64,000 bases of DNA from JAPOQD01 sp964620555 (GTDB lineage Bacteria > Pseudomonadota > Gammaproteobacteria > Pseudomonadales > Halieaceae), in NCBI GenBank assembly GCA_964620555.1, contig CAZUGZ010000005.1, positions 4,641 through 68,640 of the forward strand. Reading direction: 5' to 3'. Under the pieces are notes generated by a model, which was not told where the DNA came from, searched no databases, and saw only the letters and a program-made list of their open reading frames with translations. Shown here one piece after another: positions 49,536 to 58,207 of this stretch (position 1 is its first letter; each line of letters starts with the position of its first letter). A program made the translations under genes and the position numbers.

Positions 49536-51455
49536 CTAAGTTTGCTCCTCAACGGCGCGCCATGCCGCATCCCAGGCGGCATTCATAAATGGCTTGGCCT
49601 CAGAGTCCGAGTTGGCAATGGAAATCCGCCCGAATTGCGCTCTGCCAATCTCGTGGGGTGCCTCGCCCTCCGGCCAATCCGGATCATCCAGTGCCAGATA
49701 ATCATAAGCGTAGCCGTGAGGGATGCGGTTCACCGTGATTGCGAGAATCTCAGTTTCATGTCTGAAGCCCTGCGCGCCAAGCATAGCCTGCAATTGATCC
49801 CGGACCTGCTGTTCATACTCTGCAAATGTTGTTGTATAGATCTTGTGCTGTCCAAACCGGAGCAAATCGCGCGATCTTGAACCTTTTTCCGTGGTGGTGA
49901 TTGGGGATGACATCATTAAAACCGCCATGGGATCATCCGGGTCTCTCGGGGGCTGGTAACCGCTTACCGCCATGGTGGGTGCTGCGCTGACCATCTGGAA
50001 GGGATCCTCTGGGCATTGGAACAATGTCGCTCCAAGTTTCGAGAAAGCGTGGCCATTCTCCAGCAGGACATTGGCATAGACAAAGGGTACCTTGACGCCA
50101 TAGCTTAGTCCTTCTTTTTGCACATCAGGCATTTGCGGGCATAGATGTGGTATCAAGCCGTTGTAGCAGGCGAGGATACAGGAGTCTGCCGTTATGCGTA
50201 GCGGCTCACCCTTCTGAACGTAGTCCACTTCTACCTTGTCGTCATCGCGCTCCCGCACACCGACCACCGTACTGTTTAACCGTAGGCGGGTTGCGTGGTT
50301 CTCCTTGTCCAGCGCGGCATAGTTAAACCTAGCAATCGCAACGTCCTCGACACCTTTCATATCGGGCGCCACAGCGGGTATCAGTTGCTGTACCAGCAGT
50401 CGAGCGACGGAGGCATTACCGTCCGGGAACATGCGCACCTCCAAAAACTGACTAGCCAATGGCATAGTCAGTGAATCGGCTAGTCCCCCTAGCCAGCCCA
50501 TGGCGCGAAGGCCAGCGGCCCCGGCGCCCACGGCTTCAAGCACACTTAGGTTCCATCCGGACAGGCCTTTATAGATTAGCAGCATGCAGTTCAGGATTGG
50601 CAGCGTCTCTTCTGCCAGGCCTACGCGCTCAACCAGGAACTGGTTGTAACTCACTGATCTGGCGTAGGCGTATTTCTCTCGCAGGGACAGGTCATCGAGA
50701 AAGTCGCGTTCACCACCGATAAAGGCAATTAATCTGTCCTGTTCAATTTTTGGTATGGGGAGGGCTTGCAGCGCTTCGCGATAACCGTCTGCGGCGTGCA
50801 CGAATTTGATCCAGTTACCACCCACCAGAACATGGCCATCAGGCCCCGGCAGTAGCATGCCGTTATCCGCATCAAGCTTACCGGCGCTTGCGTAGTGATC
50901 TGGTGTATTGGCATCCATCGCGTCGAGGGTGGCCTGGTTTATGCCGAGTGCTTCCAATAACTTGGTAGAGGTATCGCTGTAGAATCCTGGGTTTTCCAGA
51001 TTCTGGGCGCCGCCCAGACTGAGCATCATTCTCCCCTCGTGGTGGAATTCGTTACGCTTGGCATGGCCGCCGAAGTCGTCGTGGTTGTCCAGGATCAGAA
51101 TACGTACTTTGGAGCCCATCTTCTTCCGGTAATACCACGCGGCAGCGAGGCCGCTCATACCGGCTCCGACCACAACCAGGTCATAGTGTTCGCTTAAAGA
51201 GCCGTATTGCGCCGGCTTGTCTCCGTGCCAGGCCAGGGCATGAGCCACCTCGAAGGAGCCCTCATGGCTGCCACGCATGCCCGTCAGGGTAGGGGGGTAG
51301 TAGATGGATGGATCTGGCGGCTTGAAGCTGATCGCATCCGTCGGCGTAAACCGAACCGTAGAGCCCTCTTCGCCATCGCAGGCATACAACAGAAGGCCTC
51401 CCGTGCCTATTGCTACGCCGTTCAGGAAATCCCGGCGTGTTACCCTAGTTGCCAT
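49536..51455 (-). CDS. FAD-dependent oxidoreductase with Tat signal and lipobox
   Basis: A 639-residue flavoprotein. The N terminus has the twin-arginine motif TRRDFLNG at 6-13, a hydrophobic stretch, and LYAC with Cys26 placed as in a lipobox, so export by Tat and lipid anchoring are likely. The FAD site LVVVGAGMSGLAAAWYYRKK is near 93, followed by ILILDNHDDFGGHAKR. A C-terminal amine-oxidase-like domain includes DSCILACYNGLIPH near 428. A strong GAGGAGAAGG precedes the ATG. It heads a minus-strand operon with the kinase-like gene and the alcohol dehydrogenase. Its last 30 residues occur again as a decayed copy at 45.3 kb. Confidence 0.82.
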   Translation of the reverse strand: MATRVTRRDFLNGVAIGTGGLLLYACDGEEGSTVRFTPTDAISFKPPDPSIYYPPTLTGMRGSHEGSFEVAHALAWHGDKPAQYGSLSEHYDLVVVGAGMSGLAAAWYYRKKMGSKVRILILDNHDDFGGHAKRNEFHHEGRMMLSLGGAQNLENPGFYSDTSTKLLEALGINQATLDAMDANTPDHYASAGKLDADNGMLLPGPDGHVLVGGNWIKFVHAADGYREALQALPIPKIEQDRLIAFIGGERDFLDDLSLREKYAYARSVSYNQFLVERVGLAEETLPILNCMLLIYKGLSGWNLSVLEAVGAGAAGLRAMGWLGGLADSLTMPLASQFLEVRMFPDGNASVARLLVQQLIPAVAPDMKGVEDVAIARFNYAALDKENHATRLRLNSTVVGVRERDDDKVEVDYVQKGEPLRITADSCILACYNGLIPHLCPQMPDVQKEGLSYGVKVPFVYANVLLENGHAFSKLGATLFQCPEDPFQMVSAAPTMAVSGYQPPRDPDDPMAVLMMSSPITTTEKGSRSRDLLRFGQHKIYTTTFAEYEQQVRDQLQAMLGAQGFRHETEILAITVNRIPHGYAYDYLALDDPDWPEGEAPHEIGRAQFGRISIANSDSEAKPFMNAAWDAAWRAVEEQT

Positions 51456-51517
51456 GGCCTTCTCCTCACAAAGCTAATTCAACCAGATTGACCAGTGTAA
51501 CGAGCAGCGCTCAAACA

Positions 51518-51784
51518 TCAGCTTCGATGTGGACGGCACCAGCCATTGCGCAGTTCGTTGAAGGTTTTGGGCTCCAGGCCGTACTCCTACCGGCGTCGTC
51601 CAACGACTGCATTCAATGCCAGTTTGGGAGCGCGCTTGCCATCGAATTCCCAGGCATCGATGCCGTCGCGGCAGACCACTTTGGGCATCTGGTCTTTATA
51701 TTTGCCGTTGTAGTTATCGAAAATTGTCGGGGGTTCACAGATATGATCATCGGTGCTGATCAAAATCATGTCTTCCATTTTCAT
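51518..51784 (-). pseudogene. Amidohydrolase, N-terminal remnant
   Basis: The head of an amidohydrolase_2 protein: MKMEDMILISTDDHICEPPT (the metal-binding DxH of strand 1), then WEFDGKRAPKLALNAVVG. An in-frame TAG follows at 51587-51589, and then EYGLEPKTFNELRNGW in the same frame before a TGA at 51518-51520. The barrel is missing. The ribosome site AGGGG and a GTATAC site upstream are intact, so transcription may pass through to the FAD oxidoreductase. The rest of 51456-51517 shows nothing recognisable. Confidence 0.75.
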
Positions 51785-51826
51785 AACCGTTCCCCTACTC
51801 ATGGACGTAATGTGCAACTGATTGGT

Positions 51827-51842
51827 TATAGTATACTAATAT
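51827..51842. promoter_or_regulatory. GTATAC-type operator/promoter, site 8
   Basis: TATAGTATACTAATAT with perfect TAGTATACTA lies 45 bases before the amidohydrolase remnant. It is probably the promoter region for the FAD oxidoreductase operon beyond it. Confidence 0.6.
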
Positions 51843-51888
51843 AGTTTTAATGTACAGGAAGAGAATTGGGCCAGATCAATCAACCCGA

Positions 51889-53676
51889 CTACGCGCGATT
51901 GGCAGCCCGTGCGCTCTTTTCAGTGATTTTCAACGCGGTGTTGACCAGCCGTTGCAGCCTGCCGGGCAGGTCATTGACGCGCTGGCAGTGCAGGTAGGTG
52001 GAGTTACCGAAGGTTCTTTCCAGGCTGTCGTCGCTCTGTTCGCTGCCGATGCTGATGCAAACGCAGGCCACACCCTGCTCGCGGGCCTCGGATAGCGCTT
52101 TGGCGACGTCGGCCTCGGCATGCCTGCCCTCGTACTCGTCGTCATAGGCAAATCCGTCGCTGAATACCATCAACAGTCGGTGCGTATGGTATTTCTCCTG
52201 TTGCAACCGAAAGCTGGCATGGCGGATCGCGGCCCCGAGGCGGGTCAGGCCCGAGGGCTGCAGGCCGGCGAAGCGCTCTTCGACAAGTGCGCCCTCCGCG
52301 TCGTCAAATGCCTTTAGCCGAAGCAGGCGGGTGATACCCCGGCCCCAGGAGTGGAAAGCGTACACCGCCACCCGGTCACCGAAGTAACACAGGGCCTTGG
52401 AAATCAGGCGTGCAGCGTGTATCTGCTGGCCGAAGATGGTTTTCCCGTCCGGCAGTTTATCTCCGGTGGACCTGGAGATATCCACCAGCATGGCAGCGCT
52501 CAGGTCGCGCCGGGTGCGCTGCGAGTTACAGTAGATGTTTTCCTCGTGTGAGTGACCGGCAGCGCGGTCCACCAGGTGCTCTACCAGTGCATCCACGTCG
52601 ATATCGTCCCCGGAGGGTTGCCGGCGGTGATTTTCAAACTCGACTCCCACCTTGAACAGCTGCTGTGCCAGTGTATGCATCGAGACCTCGCAGGCTTCCA
52701 GCCGCTTGTCCACGTCCGCCGGGGCCTCGATTTCATTCACACTGACCCAATCGTCCACGTAGCAGTCCTTGCCCTCATGCCACTCGGGGTATTTCCAGTC
52801 AGTCTGCTGGCGGAGCAAAGGCAGTCGCTCGTCGATATCGCTCATCTGCAGTGAGCTGTCGGTGATTTCCAGGTTCTCTCCCGAGGCCTGCTGTGCGCTG
52901 CCTCCGCCGTGGGCACCGCCACTGCCGTCGTTGTTTTCCTCGCCGGCGCCGCCCCGGCCCATGCCGAGAATCTGTTGCAGCATATCCGTGAACCAGTTCG
53001 CACTGGCCAGAGGGCTGCTGAACAGGCGCATGACCTTGGTACCCGAGGCGTCAAGCTCCTCGCCTTCTTCGTGCTCATCGATCTGATTGATGCGGAAGCT
53101 TTTCAACTGGTCGGCGGCCGTACTGCTGGAACCGGCACCACCAGCCTTGAGCATGCGCCGCGGACGTAGCACACCCAACCAGGTTTCCGCGGGGTTCACA
53201 TGGTTGCGATGGTCCCGGGCTGTCTCCAGAGACTCTGCAGCGCTGGCGCTGCTGTTCACAGGCAGTGGAATGGCTTGGAGCACTGCCTCGGGTAGCAGCG
53301 TTTCGCAGCCGCGCAGGGCTCGCGGCAGCTCCAGGCTAAAGAACCGCGCCACAACTGAAGGGCGCAGGCTGATGGCCTTGACCCACTGCTGGTCGAGACT
53401 GCCGGCGCCAATCAGGGCCGCGTGGGCCACTGCCACGGCCGTGCATTGGGCAGGAGGTAAACCCGGATCCAGGAAGATCTGCTGGCCGTCGGTATAGCTC
53501 GGTTCAGGGTTGGCCAGAACCGAGATTTTCAGCTGTCGACCAGCGACTCCGGAGGCCAGGAACGGCAGCCCGGCTATGGACTGCTGTGTTGTGGCTTCTT
53601 CGCCTTCGCGAAATGCGAAAACCTCGCGCCAGTTCACCGGGCCTTTGGTGGCGGCGGGGACAAGGGACTCAGGCAC
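51889..53676 (-). CDS. VWA-domain protein, NorD/CbbO-like
   Basis: A 595-residue protein with a C-terminal von Willebrand A domain from about 395. It has the MIDAS motif MLVDISRSTGD near 393, VYAFHSWGRG near 436, then GLTRLGAAIRHASFRLQQEK and LLMVFSDGFAYDDEYEG. The middle part (about 225-300) is acidic and glycine-rich, with low complexity (GRGGAGEENNDGSGGAHGGG). The family works with a MoxR/NorQ AAA ATPase to insert metals into or activate enzymes such as nitric oxide reductase and Rubisco. The ATPase gene overlaps it by eight bases. No NO-reductase or Rubisco gene is in view, so the client is unknown. Confidence 0.88.
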   Translation of the reverse strand: MPESLVPAATKGPVNWREVFAFREGEEATTQQSIAGLPFLASGVAGRQLKISVLANPEPSYTDGQQIFLDPGLPPAQCTAVAVAHAALIGAGSLDQQWVKAISLRPSVVARFFSLELPRALRGCETLLPEAVLQAIPLPVNSSASAAESLETARDHRNHVNPAETWLGVLRPRRMLKAGGAGSSSTAADQLKSFRINQIDEHEEGEELDASGTKVMRLFSSPLASANWFTDMLQQILGMGRGGAGEENNDGSGGAHGGGSAQQASGENLEITDSSLQMSDIDERLPLLRQQTDWKYPEWHEGKDCYVDDWVSVNEIEAPADVDKRLEACEVSMHTLAQQLFKVGVEFENHRRQPSGDDIDVDALVEHLVDRAAGHSHEENIYCNSQRTRRDLSAAMLVDISRSTGDKLPDGKTIFGQQIHAARLISKALCYFGDRVAVYAFHSWGRGITRLLRLKAFDDAEGALVEERFAGLQPSGLTRLGAAIRHASFRLQQEKYHTHRLLMVFSDGFAYDDEYEGRHAEADVAKALSEAREQGVACVCISIGSEQSDDSLERTFGNSTYLHCQRVNDLPGRLQRLVNTALKITEKSARAANRA

Positions 53677-54448
53677 CCAGGTACTCTTCTATCAGAGCGG
53701 TAAGGCCCTGGATGACTTCCGGGTCATCACTGAGTGCACTGGCCATCGCCGCAACGCCGGCATCCCGGGGAGACATGCCCCCCTTGACCAGTTTTCCGGT
53801 GGCCACCAATGCGCGCGTGGAGGCAACTTCGGACAGGCCCGGGGCGTCCAACCGGCGCATCACGGCCGCCAGGCGCACGAGTTTGTCGGCCAGTTCCTGC
53901 TCAATGTCATAGATGTCTTTTAGTACCCTGCTCTCCACTTCTGCCGGAGGAAAATCGAAATCCATGGCTACCATGCGCTGCCGCGTGGAAGCCTTGAGAT
54001 CTTTCAACAGTGTCTGGTAGCCGGGGTTGTAGGACAATACAATCATGAACTCGGGCGGGGCCTTCAGGCTCTGCCCGAGACGCTCGATATTCAGCTCCCG
54101 GCGGTGGTCGGTGAGCGGGTGCAGTACCACCACGGTGTCGGAGCGGGCTTCTACCACTTCGTCCAGGTAACAGATGGCGCCCTGTTTCACCGCTTCGGTC
54201 AGCGGCCCATCTTGCCAGACGGTTTCATTACCCTTCAGAATATAACGGCCCACCAGATCGGCGGCCGTCAGATCTTCGTGGCAGGCCACGGTGATAAGCG
54301 GACGACCCAGTTGCTGTGCCATGTGCTCTATAAAGCGGGATTTGCCCACGCCCGTGGGGCCTTTCAGGAACACGGCCAGTTGTTGCATGTAGGCAGCGGA
54401 AAAGAGGGCTTCCTCATTGGCGACGGGGATATAGAAGGGAGTGCTCAT
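53669..54448 (-). CDS. MoxR-family AAA+ ATPase, CbbQ/NirQ/NorQ type
   Basis: A 259-residue AAA+ ATPase. Walker A is GPTGVGKS at 30-37, Walker B ICYLDEVVEA near 92, sensor 1 EFMIVLSYNPG near 133 and an arginine-containing STRQRMVAMDF segment near 154. The C-terminal CbbQ-type domain includes GMSPRDAGVAAMASAL. It works with the VWA protein encoded downstream with an eight-base overlap; together they remodel a target enzyme at the cost of ATP. A GTATAC site lies 50 bases before the start, which places the pair in the same putative regulon as the catabolic operons. Confidence 0.9.
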   Translation of the reverse strand: MSTPFYIPVANEEALFSAAYMQQLAVFLKGPTGVGKSRFIEHMAQQLGRPLITVACHEDLTAADLVGRYILKGNETVWQDGPLTEAVKQGAICYLDEVVEARSDTVVVLHPLTDHRRELNIERLGQSLKAPPEFMIVLSYNPGYQTLLKDLKASTRQRMVAMDFDFPPAEVESRVLKDIYDIEQELADKLVRLAAVMRRLDAPGLSEVASTRALVATGKLVKGGMSPRDAGVAAMASALSDDPEVIQGLTALIEEYLGA

Positions 54449-54495
54449 GGACTATCTGTTTTGACTTTCATTAAATCGACCGTATCTGGTTTATT

Positions 54496-54509
54496 TTAGT
54501 ATACTATAA
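54496..54509. promoter_or_regulatory. GTATAC-type operator/promoter, site 9
   Basis: TTAGTATACTATAA with the 10-base palindrome TAGTATACTA lies 50 bases before the MoxR ATPase start. Confidence 0.6.
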
Positions 54510-54521
54510 TACTGGCCGAGG

Positions 54522-54551
54522 GGCGATCAAGCTGAGGTTGAGCGGATCGCC
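54522..54551. repeat. 7-base inverted repeat after TetR gene
   Basis: GGCGATC and GATCGCC are 16 bases apart, between the TetR stop and site 9. The stem could end TetR transcription, but no T run follows on the minus strand. Confidence 0.4.
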
Positions 54552-54563
54552 TTCATCAGGCCT

Positions 54564-55232
54564 TTACCTGCTGTGACTTTGGAGGAGGCTGGTACACATC
54601 GTGTAGATATAATCCGCAAAGGCAGGCTCCTCGAGATATTCGGGACGTTCGGCAATGGCTTTTTCGATCAGGCTGTCAATACAGTTGTCAATCAGGAAAA
54701 CAGCGACTTCAAAATGGTGCTGCGGCAGGCTGTTGGAGAGAAACCGATGATAACTGTTATTCGATGCCTCCGGATCCTGCAAAAGCTGGTTGTAGTGCTC
54801 TGAAAGTTTGAAGGAGGTTTTGTACTGCGTGAAAAACTTCCGGTCATATGCCAACAGGCGCCGGTGAAATTCGATGACCGTATTGACAAGATGGCGGAGA
54901 AACTGCTCAGGCGTCGCTTCTTCCATGTGCGACATGGCTACGATCTGGGCATTTAGATGCCTGATTACCTCATCGTGGCAGATCTCGCCCACCACCGCGT
55001 CGATGTTCGGGTAGTACTGGTAAAGGGAACCGACTTCGACACCGGCTTTTTCAACGAGGTTGTTAACCGATAAGGCCTGCTCCCCCTGTTCCTCCAATAT
55101 GGATTTGCAGGCCTGTTTGATCGATTCGACCAAAATCTGGGAACGCGTCTGCCTTGGTTCCTTCCGCCGCTGTGGCAAATCCCCGGATAGAGGCGATGGT
55201 GACCTTGACGATGTCTGTGTTTTTCTGGCCAA
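54564..55232 (-). CDS. TetR family transcriptional regulator
   Basis: A 222-residue regulator with a basic N-terminal tail of about 28 residues. The TetR helix-turn-helix follows (ILVESIKQACKSILEEQGEQ, then VEKAGVEVGSLYQYYPNIDA) at about 33-85, and then a helical ligand domain. It is divergent from the dienoyl-CoA-reductase-like gene across 205 bases. That spacer is AT-rich in its middle (AATAATATAATAATAT near 55315-55330), where operator and promoters probably lie. The likely target is the 55.4-62.6 kb operon. The ligand is unknown. Confidence 0.88.
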   Translation of the reverse strand: MARKTQTSSRSPSPLSGDLPQRRKEPRQTRSQILVESIKQACKSILEEQGEQALSVNNLVEKAGVEVGSLYQYYPNIDAVVGEICHDEVIRHLNAQIVAMSHMEEATPEQFLRHLVNTVIEFHRRLLAYDRKFFTQYKTSFKLSEHYNQLLQDPEASNNSYHRFLSNSLPQHHFEVAVFLIDNCIDSLIEKAIAERPEYLEEPAFADYIYTMCTSLLQSHSR

Positions 55233-55437
55233 TCTGTAACCTTCTTAACCTGGCTTTTCCAGTGGGTACATTCAAAGAATATATAAGATTTTCCTCCGTC
55301 GCCATTGGTGTCAGAATAATATAATAATATCAATGCCTTATAGAGCGGCTGCCGAGGTCCAATGCGATAACGCTGTCTCTTGCCAGGCGCTATATTGGTA
55401 GTCACTTATTACAGCCCCTGGTAGAAAGAAGCCAACA

Positions 55438-57405
55438 ATGACTTCGCGCGTATGCCAGTCCAGCTCGGTCCGCAAGCTTTTCGAGCCCGGATATATCGGC
55501 AAGATGAAGCTGAAAAACCGCGTGTTCCTAGCTCCCATGGGGCATGGAACCCACGACCTCGATGGCGGCTACTCAGCGCAGGAGACGGCCTACTTCGCCG
55601 CAAGGGCACGCGGTGGTGTGGGTATGGTGGTGGCCGGTGGTATCGTCACCTCGCGTTACGACGGGCATATCGGCAATCTATTTGAATCGATGGACGTGTT
55701 TAATCGTTTTGAGCAGTTTGTCGATGAAATACATGCCTGGGATTGCAAGGTCTGCGTACAACTATCCCCAGGCATTGGCCGAGTTGGTGGCGCATTGCCG
55801 GGATTCAACGCGCCGGTCAGTGCATCAGCCGTACCTGCCTTCTGGGATCCCGATCAAACCTGCCGCGAACTGGAACGAGATGAAATCGCCTTCCTGGTTG
55901 AGGCGTTTGGCAACTCAGCGGCCATGGTCAAGGCTGCCGGCGCAGACTGCATCAATGTGCACGGTTACGGCGGTTACCTGATCGACCAGTTCATGACCGC
56001 TGCCTGGAATCAACGTACTGATGAGTACGGTGGAGATCTCGATGGGCGGATGCGTTTTGCGCTGGAATTGGTTCAAAAGACTCAACAGGTTTGTGGCGAT
56101 GATTTTCCGGTGATATTCAAAATGTCGCCAGAGCACTATTTCGATGGCGGGCGAACCCTTGATGAAGGACTGGAAATTGCCCGGCGTTTGCAGGCCGCCG
56201 GTGTCCATGCCCTGCAGATCGATGCTGGCTGCTATGAAAGCTGGCATAAGACTATTCCCACAGTGCATCAAAGCCGTCGTTTCCAGGTGGAATTATCCCG
56301 GGCGGTCAAACAGGTGGTTGATATTCCAGTGCTGACTGGCGGCAAACTCGGCAACCCGGATGAAGCGGAAGCGGTGCTGGCGGATATGCAGGCAGACTAT
56401 ATCGGCCTGGGACGCCCGCTGCTGGCCGACCCTGACTGGGTTCTCAAGGTAAAGGAGAATCGCCAGGAGGATATTGTTCACTGCATATACTGTAATGAAG
56501 GTTGTATCGTTCGAATATTCAATGGCCAGCGTCTGGGTTGCGCGGTCAACGCCACCACCGGCAAAGAGCTGGTCAATATTATACCGGAGCCCAAAGAGAG
56601 CCGGTTCGTATTGATTATCGGGGCGGGCGCCGCGGGTCTGGAGGCGGCCATACAGGGCAGCAAGGCGGGCCACCGGGTGGTCTTATGGGAAAAGTCCGAT
56701 CGGCTGGGTGGTACGCTGCTGCTCGCTGCGGCACCCTCGTTTAAAACCGAAATCATGCGCTACGTAGACTACTTGCGCGCTCAGATTAAGAAGCTGGATA
56801 TACCCGTGGAATTCAACAAAGATGGTACCATTGACAGTATCGCAGCGCAGAATCCGGATCTCGTTATTCTTGCTACCGGCTCCAGACCGATTATTCCACC
56901 ACTGCCGGGCATTGAGCGAGATCAGGTAACTACGGCTTCAGCGGTATTGAAAGAAGAGGTACCTGTCGGGCAAAAGGTGCTGGTCGCCGGAGGAGGTCTA
57001 GTTGGCGTGGAGACGGCGCTGGAACTGGCGCAGCAGGGCAAAGCGGTAACGGTAGTCGAGATGCAGCCGGAGATACTGCCCGAACCATTGTTCGCCGGCG
57101 ATATCATGAAGCTTCAGGAAATGCTGGCTGAAACCGGGGTAGAGGTATTGACCAATACCCGACTGGAGCGTATCGAAGAGAATCAGGTGATGGTATCTCA
57201 GCGGGACAGTGAGTTTGGCCTGGACGCGGATACGGTAGTGATTGCCGTGGGCTACCGCGCCAATGGCGAAATGGAGGATGCGCTGCGCCAGCGCGTACGC
57301 GATGTGGTTGTGGTGGGAGATGCGGTGGCACCGCGTCGGGTTCAGCACGCGGTGTGGGAAGGGTTTCATGCGATACGAGCATTATCGGAACGGACTGCAG
57401 TTTAG
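55438..57405 (+). CDS. NADH:flavin oxidoreductase, 2,4-dienoyl-CoA reductase type
   Basis: A 655-residue modular flavoprotein. The N-terminal Old Yellow Enzyme barrel has LKNRVFLAPMGHGTH near 25, NVHGYGGYLIDQFMTAAWNQ near 176 and IGLGRPLLADPDW near 325. A [4Fe-4S] site is formed by Cys349, Cys352, Cys356 and Cys368. The FAD domain has LIIGAGAAGLEAA near 393, and an NAD domain has VLVAGGGLVGVETALELA near 517. This layout is that of FadH and of bile-acid BaiCD/BaiH reductases. It would reduce a conjugated dienoyl-CoA or an enone ring. It is the first plus-strand gene after the TetR gene, and SDR, sulfotransferase and DHDPR-like genes follow. Confidence 0.88.
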   Translation: MTSRVCQSSSVRKLFEPGYIGKMKLKNRVFLAPMGHGTHDLDGGYSAQETAYFAARARGGVGMVVAGGIVTSRYDGHIGNLFESMDVFNRFEQFVDEIHAWDCKVCVQLSPGIGRVGGALPGFNAPVSASAVPAFWDPDQTCRELERDEIAFLVEAFGNSAAMVKAAGADCINVHGYGGYLIDQFMTAAWNQRTDEYGGDLDGRMRFALELVQKTQQVCGDDFPVIFKMSPEHYFDGGRTLDEGLEIARRLQAAGVHALQIDAGCYESWHKTIPTVHQSRRFQVELSRAVKQVVDIPVLTGGKLGNPDEAEAVLADMQADYIGLGRPLLADPDWVLKVKENRQEDIVHCIYCNEGCIVRIFNGQRLGCAVNATTGKELVNIIPEPKESRFVLIIGAGAAGLEAAIQGSKAGHRVVLWEKSDRLGGTLLLAAAPSFKTEIMRYVDYLRAQIKKLDIPVEFNKDGTIDSIAAQNPDLVILATGSRPIIPPLPGIERDQVTTASAVLKEEVPVGQKVLVAGGGLVGVETALELAQQGKAVTVVEMQPEILPEPLFAGDIMKLQEMLAETGVEVLTNTRLERIEENQVMVSQRDSEFGLDADTVVIAVGYRANGEMEDALRQRVRDVVVVGDAVAPRRVQHAVWEGFHAIRALSERTAV

Positions 57406-57442
57406 CGACCTGAGCTGCGTACACGTGATTATAGGATGAGCT

Positions 57443-58204
57443 ATGCCTTCTGTTAGTTTTGATTTCTCCAACCGTGTGGCATTTGTTACTGGTGGCGCAT
57501 CAGGTATCGGGAAAGAAACGGTAAAACAGTTCTGTGAAAGCGGCGCCCAAGTGGCAATCGCCGATATCGATACGAACGCTGGCGCAAGCTATGCGAGTGA
57601 ACTGGTGGCCCGGGGCTATGAAGCAGTATTCGTGGAGCTTGATGTTACCGACGCGGCATCGGTTAACAGGGCCGTGGATGCTACCGTGGAGACCTTTGGC
57701 CAACTCGATTTCGGTGTAAATAGCGCGGGCATTTTTCCCGCTTTTGTACCTTTCACTGAAACTAATCAAAGTGCATGGCAGAGAGCGTTCGCGATTAATG
57801 TCGAGGGAGTTTTCCTTTGTATGAAGGCCGAGCTGATGCACATGAGGAAACAGCAGCAGGGCGTCATCGTTAATATGTCCTCGGGCGCTGGCTTGCAGGC
57901 AGTGCCGCTGAACGCCACCTACTGTGCTACCAAGCACGCAGTGCTGGGGCTGAGCAAATCTGCGGCTTTGGAAGTGCTGGATCAGGGTATTCGCATAAAT
58001 TCCATCTGTCCCGCTGGTGTCGATACACCGATGACCGCTGCCATCGGCAAGATCGGCGATCAGATGCTGGAACAGCTGCCAATGACGCGGCTGGCGACAG
58101 CAACAGAAGTTGCCCACATGACCCTGTTCGCCTGCAGCGATGAAGCCTCTTACAGCACCGGCGTCGAGTTTCGCGTTAACGGTGGTACCGGCTTGATGGG
58201 TTGA
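57443..58204 (+). CDS. SDR family oxidoreductase
   Basis: A 253-residue SDR. It has TGGASGIG near 13, a VNSAG motif (Ser for Asn), SSGAGLQAVPLNATYCATKH with the Tyr/Lys pair, and the ending STGVEFRVNGGTGLMG. AGGATGAG precedes the ATG. It is the intact relative of the inactivated SDR at 13.8 kb, which shares the SSGAG and STGVEF(K/R)VNGG wording. It sits three bases before sulfotransferase copy 2. It may replace the function lost at 13.8 kb. Confidence 0.88.
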   Translation: MPSVSFDFSNRVAFVTGGASGIGKETVKQFCESGAQVAIADIDTNAGASYASELVARGYEAVFVELDVTDAASVNRAVDATVETFGQLDFGVNSAGIFPAFVPFTETNQSAWQRAFAINVEGVFLCMKAELMHMRKQQQGVIVNMSSGAGLQAVPLNATYCATKHAVLGLSKSAALEVLDQGIRINSICPAGVDTPMTAAIGKIGDQMLEQLPMTRLATATEVAHMTLFACSDEASYSTGVEFRVNGGTGLMG

Positions 58205-58207
58205 GCG

